Origin: Amphibalanus amphitrite
Lineage: Eukaryota > Arthropoda > Thecostraca > Balanomorpha > Balanidae
Direction: 5' to 3'
Assembly (NCBI RefSeq): GCF_019059575.1
Contig: NW_024881867.1
Coordinates: 1-64,000 of the forward strand
DNA length: 64,000 nucleotides
Notes under the pieces: generated by a model
Seen by the model: the letters and a program-made list of their open reading frames with translations, nothing else
Database searches by the model: none
Told to the model about the DNA's origin: nothing
Part shown: piece after piece, positions 14,051-25,700 of the stretch
How the letters are laid out: each line of letters begins with the position of its first letter
Numbering within the stretch: the first letter of the stretch is position 1
Translations under genes and position numbers: made by a program

Positions 14051-14445
14051 TAGAGGTGGCAAAATGTGGACCCGAGGACCCGGTCCAAAGAACCAGTCTG
14101 GACCCATATGGGTCCAGATTGGTTCCTGGAAATTTTCTGACGAGTCCAACCGGGTCCTACCAAAAACTGTACAACTTGCACACTACACATTATTGCAAAA
14201 TATGAAGTCAATGAAGTGAATGTTTCTTGGCACACAGTAGCTCATGAGTATTCCCAGTGAGAAATAGGCTGCTTTACATGATGCAACTAATGATACCTAC
14301 AAATAGTTTGTATTAATCGACTTTTGGGGAGCCGGGTCCATTTGGGTCCGATTCCAACTAAGGCCGGGTCCGACTGGTTCCAGAAATGTCCAGCCGGGTC
14401 TGGTTCGAGTCTGGTTCCCAAAATTTTTATCTTTTGCCACCTCTA
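14051..14445. mobile_element. hAT-like MITE, 395 bp
   Basis: The ends are the 14 bp inverted repeat TAGAGGTGGCAAAA (14051-14064 and reverse at 14432-14445). An exact 8 bp direct repeat, cacacaac, flanks it (14043-14050 and 14446-14453). The TAGRG-type terminus and 8 bp duplication fit the hAT superfamily. The interior carries many 'gggtccg'-like motifs in both orientations and no transposase. The duplication lies in CA-rich DNA, so part of its match could be simple-sequence chance. Confidence 0.85.
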
Positions 14446-14671
14446 CACACAACACACTAGAAAATGTCAGACTTGAACGGTCTTGTGCACAGAACAAACG
14501 GAGCACATCGTAATCGTTTTAGACCAGTGGCGTACCCAGGAATTTGCGAAGGACCAGGGCATCGACTGGAGGGGCGCCAACACTGGACAGAGGGGCGCCA
14601 CCCACCATCATCTAGGAGCGCGACGCTATCGATTGGAGGGGCGCCAATACTGGACAAAGGGGCGCCACCGG

Positions 14672-17248
14672 CAGGCACGTACCCAGGATTTCGCCCAGGA
14701 GGGGGCCACCTGCTTTCGAAGGGGCCCCCACAGTGTATAGGGCCCCCGGGTTCCCCGGGGGCCCCCGGGAGTCATGAAGAACCTTTCGATGGTGGGGGGG
14801 GGGGGGCATAGTGGATCTGGTCTCTCCTGCAGACGTAGGTGAGAAAACGCCACGTGTGTGGGAAAACGCAATTCAGTTCTTTACAACCTAATGCAGCATT
14901 TGGTTGTGATTTCTCGCGTTCAACTTCATCAAAGTCAATTAAAACGGTCTCTGTAACGGTCTAAGCCTTGAGAAAATGTGGAAAATTGGAAAGTAAAAAT
15001 ATTTTTGCTTGAGGAGTGTGCATGAAACGCACGGCATTTTATGAGCGAGCGCCTCAATTACTGAACATCCTCCAATTCCGGATATGTAGGTATATAATAT
15101 AATAGTGGGGAATAAATGTCTCGTTATCGGAATTCCACTATCTGGCAACTAGCCCTATGTAAACGCGGCTATTATATGTTTCACTAGCCCGCGCCCGGCT
15201 GGGGGTCCTGGATTTCCACGCCCTGCTGCCCCCCCCCCTTGCAACTCGGCTCCTGGGCCACGTAGCGATACGCGGAAGGCGGCGTTCGAAAGAGCGTAAA
15301 AAATAATGACGAAATCACTTCGGTCAATTTTTTGGTCAGGTCAAAGATGAGGTCACCAGAGGTCATTGAAGGCAAAATTTCGCCGATTTCCAGGTCGAAT
15401 GTCGAAAATTTCCAAGAAGCCAACGCATAACTCGGGAACCAATAGAGCTACAGCGCCGCGGAAAAGTGCATTCGATAGCCCTATTAACACCCTTTCTGAG
15501 TAATTCTATCAGATTTGACCTAACGTCAACGGTTTTGCCTGCAGGGGGCAAAAACTGCAAAAATAGCCGATTTTTTTCGGAAACAGTTTTTCTGCAATAA
15601 CTTTTGACCCAAGCCTTGTACGAGCTTACTTTCACCGGCATCGTGTTCCTCTCGTCAAGACGCATCGAATGAACTATAACTTGACCTTGAAAGGTCAACT
15701 TGAAAATTTGACCTCAGGTCAAGGTCATGACCTGACCGGAAAGGGTCATGTTGCATATCAGTCGATCCGTATCGTCGAGCTGAACACATATAACGCGTTT
15801 TCATCGCTCTAGCATGCCTCTATCAAAAGTTATTTGCGAAAAACTGTTAAATACCATTCGTGACCTAAGATGACCTCAAGGCACAAACAAGGGTCACGGA
15901 CACCATTCTCATGTTCAGTGTGTCTAAACCACTTGTAATTCGGTGTTTGGGAGTGTTTATAATGTCCTTCGTCCAAAAGAGGCGCATTTCAATTTTCTCC
16001 CAGACTTATAATGGGGAGGTCGCAAAGTTGACCTGGCCTTAGGTCATCAATATCAAAATTCTGAGATATACATTTTGTACATGCTATTGCTCCTAGCAAT
16101 CGCTGAAAGTTTCAAAGCGATCGGTCACTCGGTGTAGCTATGACAGACATTGAAACTTTTTATGAGGTGAGGTCACTTCAAGTGACCTGGTGACCTGACC
16201 TTGAATGACCTTGGTCTGAAATTTTCACAACATGTGTATAATTGATGTATGATAAGGTGTACCAAAAACGGCTCCTTCAGATGAGTGCCTACTCCAGTCA
16301 CTACTTATATCCAGTAGCCAGTAGCCACTCAGATGATTTGGGATCAATCAGGTGATAAGCGTACTTTCAGACGACCAGGGGCCCCCAGTCGACCAGGGGT
16401 TCCCAGGCGACCAGGTCCTCCAGATGACTAGGGGCCCCACTGCCCCAGGCGACCAGGGCCCTCCAGGCGACCAAGGGCCAATGCGATCAGGTCCCCAAAG
16501 CGATCAGGGGCCCCCAGGCGACCAGGGGGCCCCATGCGACCAGGGGGCCCCATGCGACCAGGCCCCCGGCTACCAGGGGCCCCCAGGCGACCAGGGGCCC
16601 TTTAGGTGACCAGCGGCCCTCAGGCGATCAGGGGCCCCCAGGCGACCAGGGGATCCCAGGCTACCAGGGGCCCAAGGCGACCAGGGTCCCCCAGGCGACT
16701 AGGGGCGACCGGGGGCCCCAGGCAACCAGGGTCCCCATGCGGCCAGGCCCCCCGGCTACCAGGGGCCCCCTGGGCGACTAGGTACCCCCAGGCGATCAGG
16801 GGCCTCAATATCATGCAACCAGAGGCCCCCCATGCGACTAGGGCCCCCTAGGCGACTAGGGGCCACAGACTATCAGGGGCCCATACGACCAGGCCCCGGG
16901 CTATCAGGCCCCCTAGGCAACTAGGGGCCCCAGTCGATCAGGGGCCTCATGCGACCAGAGGCCCCCCATGCGACCAGGGCCCCCTAGGCGACTAGGGGCC
17001 ACGCCGCCACAGGCTATCAGGGGCCCCATGAGACCAGGCCCCCGGCTACCAGAGGCCCCCTAGGCGACCAGGGGCCCAGGAAACTGGGGGCCCTTGGATG
17101 ACTGCAGGGGCCCCTCGGGTACCCAGGGCACATAAATGAAACTTTAATATCAATTTTTCTTCCGAGTAAAAGACATTTTATCCAGTGTTTAAAAAAATAT
17201 CCTGGGGCCTGAGGGGCCCCCTGAGCGCCCCCCTTGGGTACGTCACTG
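14672..17248. mobile_element. inner hAT-like element nested in the outer one, about 2.6 kb
   Basis: Related ends CAGGCACGTACCCAGG (14672) and, in reverse, CAGTGACGTACCCAAGG (17248) are flanked by an exact 8 bp duplication, gccaccgg (14664-14671 and 17249-17256). It therefore landed inside the outer MITE. Contents are a C-rich left arm, about 1 kb of AT-rich sequence full of 'aggtca' motifs, and a long 18 bp tandem array (16370-17110). I see no transposase frame. A diverged relative of part of its left half lies at 26220-26570. Confidence 0.85.
16370..17110. repeat. 18 bp tandem array, about 40 degenerate copies
   Basis: Degenerate units close to 'ggggcccccaggcgacca' run head to tail for about 740 bp inside the inner hAT-like element. 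The frames over it read like collagen (GDQGPPGDQG), but this comes from the unit length being a multiple of three. There is no start context, splice structure or flanking domain. Confidence 0.9.
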
Positions 17249-17472
17249 GCCACCGGCCCACCATATCGTCTAGGAGGGCGCCACTATCACCAGAGGAGCG
17301 CCAATACTGGACAGAGGGGCTTCGCCATCAACTAGAAGCGCGCCGCTATCGACTGGAGGAGCGCCAACACTGGACAGAGGGGCGCCAGTCACTGAGGGCG
17401 CCGGGGACGATGAGCCAAAGGGACAGGGCATGCACGGAATGTCCTGTATGTGCGTACGCCACTGTTTTAGAC

Positions 17473-20400
17473 CAAGGATGTTACCAGAACTCCGCACGAG
17501 ACACAAAACTGCACTAGACACATGCAAGTGACAGAGACCGACATCAAAAACTCACTCAATACACTCCAGCAAGCATTCCGTGATCAAAGCACAAATCAGA
17601 TCAAAGCGCGTATGCCCTCGGCAGTAATAACTTCAACACTGAGCCCTCTCAGTCCGTTGCCATCGCTGCGATTTCCTTCAATATTGAAAATTCACAAATA
17701 TAATGGATATCACGTCCTTCCGCCAACGTCACGGTGCAGGCGGTCCGGACAGGTTGAGGTGAGCCGAACCGAGAACAATGGACGAGCCGATCGATGTTTA
17801 TAGGAGTGCACAACACACGGCACCGTCCAGCAGGGTACGGCACGGCGCAGTACAGCACGGCACGAACAGTACGTCCCCCAGCCATTCTGGAGCGTTCGTC
17901 AGGGGCAGACGGCCCCAATTCACCAGCCAGCAGCGGCAGGAAGCATGCAAGGCGGCCCACCGCGCACCGCTGCCCCCGGCGAGGTCACGGCGCCAGCCAC
18001 CCGGCTAATCCCGATTCAGCGGGGCTCGGCTAATCACACAGCCCCTTACCTCACGCTCATATTTCCGCCACACGGAGCGTAAGGTGGAGGGACACCCAGG
18101 GGAGGGGGCTGCAGGCACGTGTCCCCGCAGACCCACCGGAGCCAAGGACACGGGTCTACACTCCCCAGAGCGGCCCGCGCCGGCGCTACCTGGTAATTCA
18201 GAGGAGCGCCGCCGCTGGAGCTCAGCCGGCAGAGAGCCTTTTACGAGCGCGCCAGAGTGCAGACATGCCTGTGGCCCGATAATGCGGCACTTTGGGCGGT
18301 AATGGACGCATTCCTGCATGGTGAGGAACCCGGAGGGACACACGTGGCTGGCAGAGCCGCCATTACCGTGAAATCACCAGCCTGAGAGCGAGGATGGTGC
18401 AGACTTCACTATCCGTCCACCTGGTGCTGTTTTACAGTTCCATCAAACCGAGAGCTGGCTCACAGACCACGGCGTAAGCTGGAACAACAGCCTTGGCTTA
18501 ACTAAAGACAGGGCACCGCCTTATCAGCATCCATTTGTTTGTGTGCCATCCATATGTTTATATTTCCGATCATACACACAGCCCCCGCCCGGGCTGCAGC
18601 GCGGACCGAGCCGCCCCACTCCGGCTGGTCCCGCCGACCTGTGGCGGCCACGTGGGCGTCAGCCGGCGCTAGGCCAGGGGCCTCCGTCCGCCCCATGGCC
18701 CGCCGCATTGCGACACCGCACCCGGGCCGGCCGGCCGGCCGGGGCATTCGGTCGAAATATGCTGATCAGTGAGCCGGGCCCGGCGCGGCGCGGCGAGGCC
18801 GTCCGGTCGGACGGGGCGGGGCTGTCGCCGGGTCCGCCGCGCTGCTCGGCCCACGTCTGTCCGCCCGGTGACCGAGACGGCAGGCCGGAGCCGCCTGGTA
18901 ACTGCAGCCGTGGCGACGCACCCGGAGACGGCCTTACTGCGCGGCGCACGGCCTCACTGCACGGCCAGCCCGCTGACAGAACTGGCTGGCCAGGCGGGAA
19001 GTCAACAGCACGCTACTGACTCATGTTAGCGGCGGAGTGGAGGTGACACAACATCAGCCGGTCAGAGAAACAGGACGACTGAGGGCGAATGTACGTTTGA
19101 AAATAAAATTCGTATAATCATGCAAACTATTTATAATCGAAACTCCTGACGTCAAATTTATTAATGATCACTCTTTCCGCGACGTAAGCCCTCAGCGCTC
19201 CGTTTGTGACCCCACGCCCGGTGCCCCCCACACCCAACAGCGAGCCGGCGCTCCCCGCCAGTCCGGCGGGCGGTGGCGTCCGCTCCCTTCCCGCCCGTTC
19301 GACGATGGAATGCGGCCAGTCGGGTCGTCCGCCGCCGAGCCGTCCGAGCGCGCGGTCCGCGGCCACTGACAAGGTCGTCCGAGTACACGGTGAATGTGCC
19401 GGCATGGCGTTCGAAGGCACGCCGGTCTCGCACACCTGTCTGTTAGGTGCGTAAAGGCTCACACCTGCTAATGAAGACTCCTCCTTCCACACGGAGCTCG
19501 GAAACGTTCGGCGGTAGCTCAAAGAGAGAAGAGTATCGGGCGCCTCTCAGTGATAGTTACTGTACCCGGTACTAGCTACAGAGTTGGGTACTCACAGAAG
19601 CGCAGACACTTGTTGAAGTCTGGGCGTGTTGTTCACTCTACGTCCGTCTCTGGTTGAGAGCGATAGAGCGGAGCTGGATGGAACACTCAATCACCCCACT
19701 CGTCGCTCGCTTGGCTACAGAGATAACGACGAAATGAAAAACGGCCAATTCTCTCTACTGATGTGCGGGGCGCCGAGCAATCGACGGGCCCTCTCGCGTT
19801 CAGACGCACACAGATCTATCAAAGGACGAGCACTGGGCCGCGTTTGTCGGGTCAGCCGCCTCTCCGTCTCGACTGGAGACCGCTTAGTCACCGCTGTAAG
19901 GACGTGATCGTACGTAATACGTATATCCGCCGAGTCGACCTCGATGACTGTTAGTCACGTCTTGAGGTGTGACCTCACATCCGCTACATTAGCTCAGAAC
20001 AGAGGATCTGAGGCCCCCAGAGTTCACCAGCCCGCGCACGAGCTGCGTGTCCTCAATGTTGGCGGCACGGGAAGTGACACGTGTCTGTGACAGGCCTCCG
20101 TCACGCGCGTCACGGGACCCACACGCGTGACGAATTTGTGTCACCATGCGTGTGGCGAACCGTCACCGCTGTGTTCCGATTGGTGTGGTTGGCGAATGGA
20201 GCAGCGCTGTTCTGACAAACAATAGTGAATCGATGATTGATCACGCCAAGGCTATATATATAAGGTAGGCCGCTCCGCCCTCAAAAGTGGGCATGCGTGG
20301 GCGCCGCCATCTTGGAACTTGGCTCGGCAACCGACGAAGCAGCAGTGACGTCACGATACCCTAGCGTACCGCCCGCTGGGCTGTGCATAGGCATGAACGC

Positions 20401-20608
20401 CCGACGGATTTTGCGGATAATCGATGTTTTGCGCTTGTGGTTCGGCCGGTTCACACAATTTATGTTTTTTTAATGTCCTGCATTCCCTATCAAGTAACTA
20501 ATCCCGCTCAAATTTATTCAGGATATCCACCAAAATAATCCAGAAAGTGCAGCTATTGGTGACGATGGCTGTACAAGACTGGATAATTTCACGCGACATT
20601 CTGCATTC
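17473..20608. other. gene-free stretch
   Basis: No supported gene. GC-rich frames overlap on both strands. A possible plus-strand exon at 19241-19446 was considered and rejected. Around 20060-20170 there is a cluster of 'gtcacgcg' and 'cacgtgtc' motifs. Confidence 0.4.
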
Positions 20609-21271
20609 CAGTAACGGATCCAGGGGGGGGGGGGGCACTAGACCATGGTCCGTTCCAAATGTCTAGTTTGCCCTAAAAAAGGACAAGATATTACGCCAAT
20701 AATGGAAGTGGTAGTGCATGAAAAGAAATGAATCTCCGTTAATCTTTGGGCCTCTCCAAAACTCCGTACAGCCCGTGATGCATTCCCAGAGAGCAACGGT
20801 GGTTGAAATCTGACTGGGGTATCTGGCTCTGACGGCACCTAACTGTTTAAGCCCCCTCTGCTCCACAAATTGCAATACCCCCAACATTATCTCAAAACAC
20901 TTTGAGATATTCCGCATGGTCCACACTACGTCTTGGCGTTAAGCATGTTGTCACGTCTGTTTCCGCGATGGATAGATATCATTTTGAACAAAACACCAGA
21001 AACGGGAGCGAGTATTTTATATGTTGAAAGATCGTCGCCGAGATAAATACAGATGAGGATTTCGAGAGCTATACACATGAGGAATAACAACGTTCACACT
21101 ACATGTCCGCATATTTCCCGGCAGTCATTGACATTTAGAACGGTAGCATAACGGTGGCATGGAATATAGCAGAGTTCATTCTTAAATTATTCCCACGGTA
21201 CCTTTCAGAACACAAGAAATATCACCCAATGATCTGCCCCGTTCACCATGTGATACGCACATGTTTCCAGT

Positions 21272-22756
21272 TCACTGGGCATGTTGCCGCAACTGCTTCA
21301 AAGCTCGACGACGAGCCACCTCCGCTGCGCGATTCTCGTTTAACAAACGAATTCGGATCCACATGCGCGTGCTCACGAACTTCTTGAGGACAACGTCGGC
21401 TCGTCCAACTCCTTTCATTTTGAGCTGTTCAAGGAGGTGGCGTTTCACACCCGAGTGCGGGTAATATCGCCTTCCCATAGCTGCGCAAAAGGCAACTTCC
21501 AGCTCGCGGCAGTCCTGCAGCCACTGCTCACTCGGCACAGTGAGGCTGCCACGGCTGAGTGCCCGGATCCACGAGGCAGGCACTGATGCGCACTGAGCGC
21601 CGGCGTCCCCGCTGTCCGTCGGCAGGCCCAGCGTTGCGTCCACGGAGCGACACTTAGACGCCACGTATCCGGCAACAAAAGAAAACGCCTCTTCCGCCTG
21701 ACTCCGCAACTCCTCTCCCACACTGCCCAACTCGACCTCGTCTCGCTCGTCCTCATCCAGCACTATCGGCGGTGGCGGGCCTCTACCCACTGCCTCCGAG
21801 AAGGTGGCAGTGAGGAGCTCTTCCTCCTCCTCGGCCGCCTCCTCATCAGCGTCCCTTGTGTTGTCCGGACCGACGGCTTGGCGAGTGGCTGGGATGGTGG
21901 CCGTGCTTGCAGTATCAGGACGGGTGGCCGGATTCGCTACGGCCGCGCCGGAGGCCGGAGGCACCACGGCCGCGCTGGAGCCCGGAGGCACCACGGCCGC
22001 GCCGGAGGCCGGAGGCACCACGGCCGCGCCGGAGGCCGGAGGCACCACGGCCGCGCCGGAGCCCGAGGAAGGCGTGGTCGGGCACGCCGACGGAGCGCAG
22101 CGGTGTAGCGCACGTCCTGTCAGGTACTGGGTACTGTCCGGCTGTGCAGTCCGCAGCATTCTTACTGGGATCGCAGGCGACCGACTTGATGCCGCCATCA
22201 GCGGCTGCGCAGAGATCAGCAGCATCCTCAGTCGCATTTGAGCGCCAACAGCCGTCGGGTGATTTTCGGCGCCGCACATGGCCCTGATTTGGGAAAACAA
22301 GTTTTCCACCAGGTCCTGATTTAGATGCGACGTAAGGACATACTTGAGGCCAAACTTGCGCACGTCCTCAAGCACGCCAACCACCGACTGGATGTTCCGG
22401 AGGAACCCTTGCTGAAACGGCAGCTTGCGCGGTGGTCCCGTTCGGCGCCGCTTGAAAGGGGGCTGGGCAGATGACCGTTCGGGCGTCACCTTCACTGCGC
22501 CGCGGATCAGCTCGGCTCCTTCGGCGAGCGCCTGCCGCTGCACTGCTTCTGCCTCCGGAGTCGCTCCGAACCCTCTCCGCTCCACTTTTGCGTCGAAGGC
22601 AGAGCTGCTGTTCAGCACGTCGAAAAGCCTGTCCATTTTTTCGATTGCTGCAGCTTCCGCTGCGAACTGTGGCAGGAACAGACGGACGAAGGCCGCCACT
22701 CTCGCGGAGAACAGCTGGGTGGCGAGGTACACCCGCTGGCTGGTTTGTCCTCGAGC
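21272..22756 (-). CDS. P transposase exon 4: C-terminal region
   Basis: The acceptor tccatccgcag opens the frame at 22756 in phase 0, and it runs 494 codons to a TGA at 21272. It contains the LNQDLVENLFSQIR motif, a Pro/Ala linker of five nine-residue repeats (AAVVPPASG type), and the conserved C-terminal AGYVASK and SRGSLTVPSEQW segments. The long plus-strand frames over it are shadows. Confidence 0.92.
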   Translation of the reverse strand, partial: ARGQTSQRVYLATQLFSARVAAFVRLFLPQFAAEAAAIEKMDRLFDVLNSSSAFDAKVERRGFGATPEAEAVQRQALAEGAELIRGAVKVTPERSSAQPPFKRRRTGPPRKLPFQQGFLRNIQSVVGVLEDVRKFGLKYVLTSHLNQDLVENLFSQIRAMCGAENHPTAVGAQMRLRMLLISAQPLMAASSRSPAIPVRMLRTAQPDSTQYLTGRALHRCAPSACPTTPSSGSGAAVVPPASGAAVVPPASGAAVVPPGSSAAVVPPASGAAVANPATRPDTASTATIPATRQAVGPDNTRDADEEAAEEEEELLTATFSEAVGRGPPPPIVLDEDERDEVELGSVGEELRSQAEEAFSFVAGYVASKCRSVDATLGLPTDSGDAGAQCASVPASWIRALSRGSLTVPSEQWLQDCRELEVAFCAAMGRRYYPHSGVKRHLLEQLKMKGVGRADVVLKKFVSTRMWIRIRLLNENRAAEVARRRALKQLRQHAQ

Positions 22757-25700
22757 CTGCGGATGGAAAGACACATATTGGCTGGTCAAGCATAGTAAAA
22801 AATAAATAAATAAACTGTAACGATATTCGATGGTATGCGAACATTGAACGAAGATAAAAAATGTGGCAGTGCTTGATTTGGAAATTGGCAAGAGTATTTG
22901 GAAAACAGGTCGGAATAAAATAATAAGTAGCAAACAACACATAGGTATATAGTTACAGTTGGCAAATCTATATTTTACATCAAATTCTATCTTCATGGCT
23001 CCAGTTTAAATGTATGCCTCGCCCCGCCGCCCTCAGCGCCGCAGCGCCCCAGGCGGGGGGGGGGGCAGCTCGCCGCAGCGCCTAAGCCCCCGCCCAACTA
23101 AAAATAAAAAAAAAAATGCAAAGGAAAAGTGAGTGCAAATATCATCTCACCGTTACGTGGAGTGGCGTTAGCTTGTGACAGGCCTTCATCTCTGATGTTG
23201 CTTGCAGCTGCAGAACGGCGTTGAAGACGGCCGCGTTGAGAACTGTGCCGTCCTCCAGACGCATGCCTGATTCTAGCACGTGATGGCGTAGCAGCTTCAT
23301 GAGATGAGGCGTATCAGAAAACACCCAGACACGCCTGAAGAGGAAGAGCACACGATAATGGTTATTAATAAAGTGCAGCACCAGCAGCAGCTTCTATTAT
23401 ACAGTTTTTTTTTCTTCAAAAGGAATGTAAGCGTTAAGAAAAAAAATTGATTACGAGTTGGTTAGCTTATTGAGAACCGTAATGATTATGGACGAATTTG
23501 TGAAATTTTGGGCCAGATCTATAATAAAAATATGAATTAAATCGGTTGAAATACTCGAACTCTTCTATCAAGATCCTCGGTATATGTATATCTATCATCC
23601 AATACATAGGTATTAGACATATCTTGCGCGGAGAGACAATCGAAATTCCAAAAGGTGATTCCAAATCCACGCATAAACAAACATTGTGAAAATATAGCGA
23701 AAGGTCTCGAAGTTCTCTACGAAATCAAAACTGGTGTTACCAGTACCAAACTCCATAGCGTAGAATACTGCTAACTTTTCAGCCTTATTCTATATAGGAA
23801 CCAGGTCATAATTTCACAAATGAAAAACACTTACATTATGGTTTTTCATTTTGTGCTCAAAACTGTTCTTGCTTAAGAAATCGGAAAACGCTTATATTCC
23901 TTTTAAGTCGATGAAGATACCCTTGTAAGCGTCATAAGAGCGATACGTGGCTACTGGCTATGCGTGGATACATCAGTTCCAATGATATATTCAATATTCA
24001 TCATGTTAATATTGCCAATGGAAGCAAACCGATCACGCTCATTTATATTCTGTAATTGCTAACTTCTCAGGTGACAAATTCTAACTCAAAATGTTTACTT
24101 AGTTGTATTACATAATTTAATCAAGTATTTCTTATCATGTATCATTGATACAAAGGAACGCTTATAACATCAGTAGTTTTAGTCATAGAGTTTTAGTAGC
24201 ATACCTGTTAGGGTCCGCAGGGTTGGCGAAGCACGTCTGGTGGGGCGCTGGCGAGAAGGCGCTCGTCACGCCCAGATCAGCCCAAACACGCTGGTTGGGC
24301 TGCGCCATGTCGCTCACGGCAGCGATGACCTTCAGACCGATGGACTCAAGGCGGGCGATGATGGACAGCAGCGTGTCGGCTGTCATGGCTTCGTCGAAAC
24401 CGTAGTAGACTGGCTGTTTCCACGAAGCAGCCAATCCGCGAACCATCACCACTTGCATCTTTGAGGCGCTGATTATTTGATCGTGTGCTTGATCGTAGCT
24501 GATGCGACTGTCCAGGCCGATCTCATCAAAGGACACAACACAAAGACGATCAGCATCAGAGAAGTCGCACGCAGAGTACTCGAGGACCCTCATTGCGGCC
24601 TCGATCACACCCGGAGTCATCTGGAAGTGCCGCATCCAGTCTGACAGGGTGGAGAAGGCGGGCAGCGGCACTTTCATGACGTCCTTAACGTACAAGTACG
24701 CACGACGTGAGAGTACTCGAAGCCCGAGAGCCATTCCAACGTCTTGTTCGGACCAGGTGACGCGCTTGCCAGTAACCAGAGCTCGCTGCTGAGCAGACGA
24801 GAGGCAGCTGTGAGCCTGGAGGGCACGGGTTCTCTCGAGTTCGGCTCGGAGACGGTCGTTCTCGCGGCGAAGGTTCCGGCACTTGGTCCGGTACTTACTC
24901 AGCTTCGTCTTCGTTTTCGATTTCAGCGCAGCCAACTTATCGCTCGGCCTCCTCCAGCCAGCGGACTGCGCGGTGCCATTTTCTGCCCGTAGAAAGTAGA
25001 GGTGGTCACTGACACCGCCTCCGGCTTGGCGAACGCTCCCAAACCGAGCAGAAGGGGTGCCGCTTCCCCGAACACGTCTGCCTCGAGAGCACGCAGGGTC
25101 GTTACCGCCGGCTCCTCCAGACCGAGCGGACGAACAGCCGTCGTCTCCTCCCGCGCAGGCGAGCGCGGTGCCGCCGTCTCCCTCCGGGCAGGCGAGCGCG
25201 GTGCCGCCGTCTCCCTCCGCGCAGGCGAGCGCGGTGCCGCCGTCTCCCTCCGCGCAGGCGAGCGCGGTGCCGCCGTCTCTCTCCGGGCAAGCGAGCGCGG
25301 TGCCGCCGTCCCCCTCCGGGCAGGCGAGCGCGGTGCCGCCGTCTCCCTCCGCGCAGGCGAGCGTGGTGCCGCCGTCTCCCTCCGGGCAGGCGAGCGCGGT
25401 GCCGCCGTCTTCCTCCGCGCAGGCGAGCGCGGTGCCGCCGTCTTCCTCCGGGCAGGCGAGCGCGGTGCCGCCGTCTTCCTCCGGGCAGGCGAGCGCGGTG
25501 CCGCCGTCTCCCTGCGCGCAGGCGAGCGTGGTACCGCCGTTTCCCTCCGCGCAGGCGAGCGCGGTGCCGCCGTCTCCCTCCGCGCAGGCAAGCGCGGTGC
25601 CGCCGTCTCCCTCCGCGCAGGCGAGCGCGGTGCCGCCGTCTTCCTCCGGGCAGGCGAGCGCGGTGCCGCCGTCTTCCTCCGGGCAGGCGAGCGCGGTGCC

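Larger units (their letters stand above)
14525..17464. mobile_element. outer hAT-like element, split by a second insertion
   Basis: Inverted ends CAGTGGCGTAC (14525-14535; reverse at 17454-17464) are flanked by an exact 8 bp duplication, ttttagac (14517-14524 and 17465-17472). Without the nested insertion the element is about 355 bp, so it is a MITE. Its sequence on both sides of the insertion repeats a 'ctggacagaggggcgcca'-type unit several times: left at 14560-14671, right at 17270-17390. No transposase is encoded. Confidence 0.88.

Noticed and set aside
14395..14420. tRNA B-box-like 'ggttcgagtct' in the MITE at 14051
   Set aside because: No matching A box or cloverleaf at the right distance; probably chance. 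I could not confirm any tRNA gene in the window.
16352..16851. Collagen-like GDQGPPGDQG open frames
   Set aside because: They arise from the 18 bp array; there is no signal peptide, splice structure or conserved flank, and other frames are open too.
19241..19446. Possible plus-strand exon (acceptor cacccaacag, donor ttag/gtgcgt)
   Set aside because: Donor is weak, sequence is GC-rich, the opposite frame is open as well, and I found no neighbouring exon or domain.
20638..20926. Minus frame of 87 codons downstream of the P transposase stop
   Set aside because: No family recognised, no splice junction to the transposase; treated as element tail sequence.
21804..22241. Plus-strand frames with GGTTAAPEA repeats
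   Set aside because: Antisense of the 27 bp repeat in transposase exon 4.
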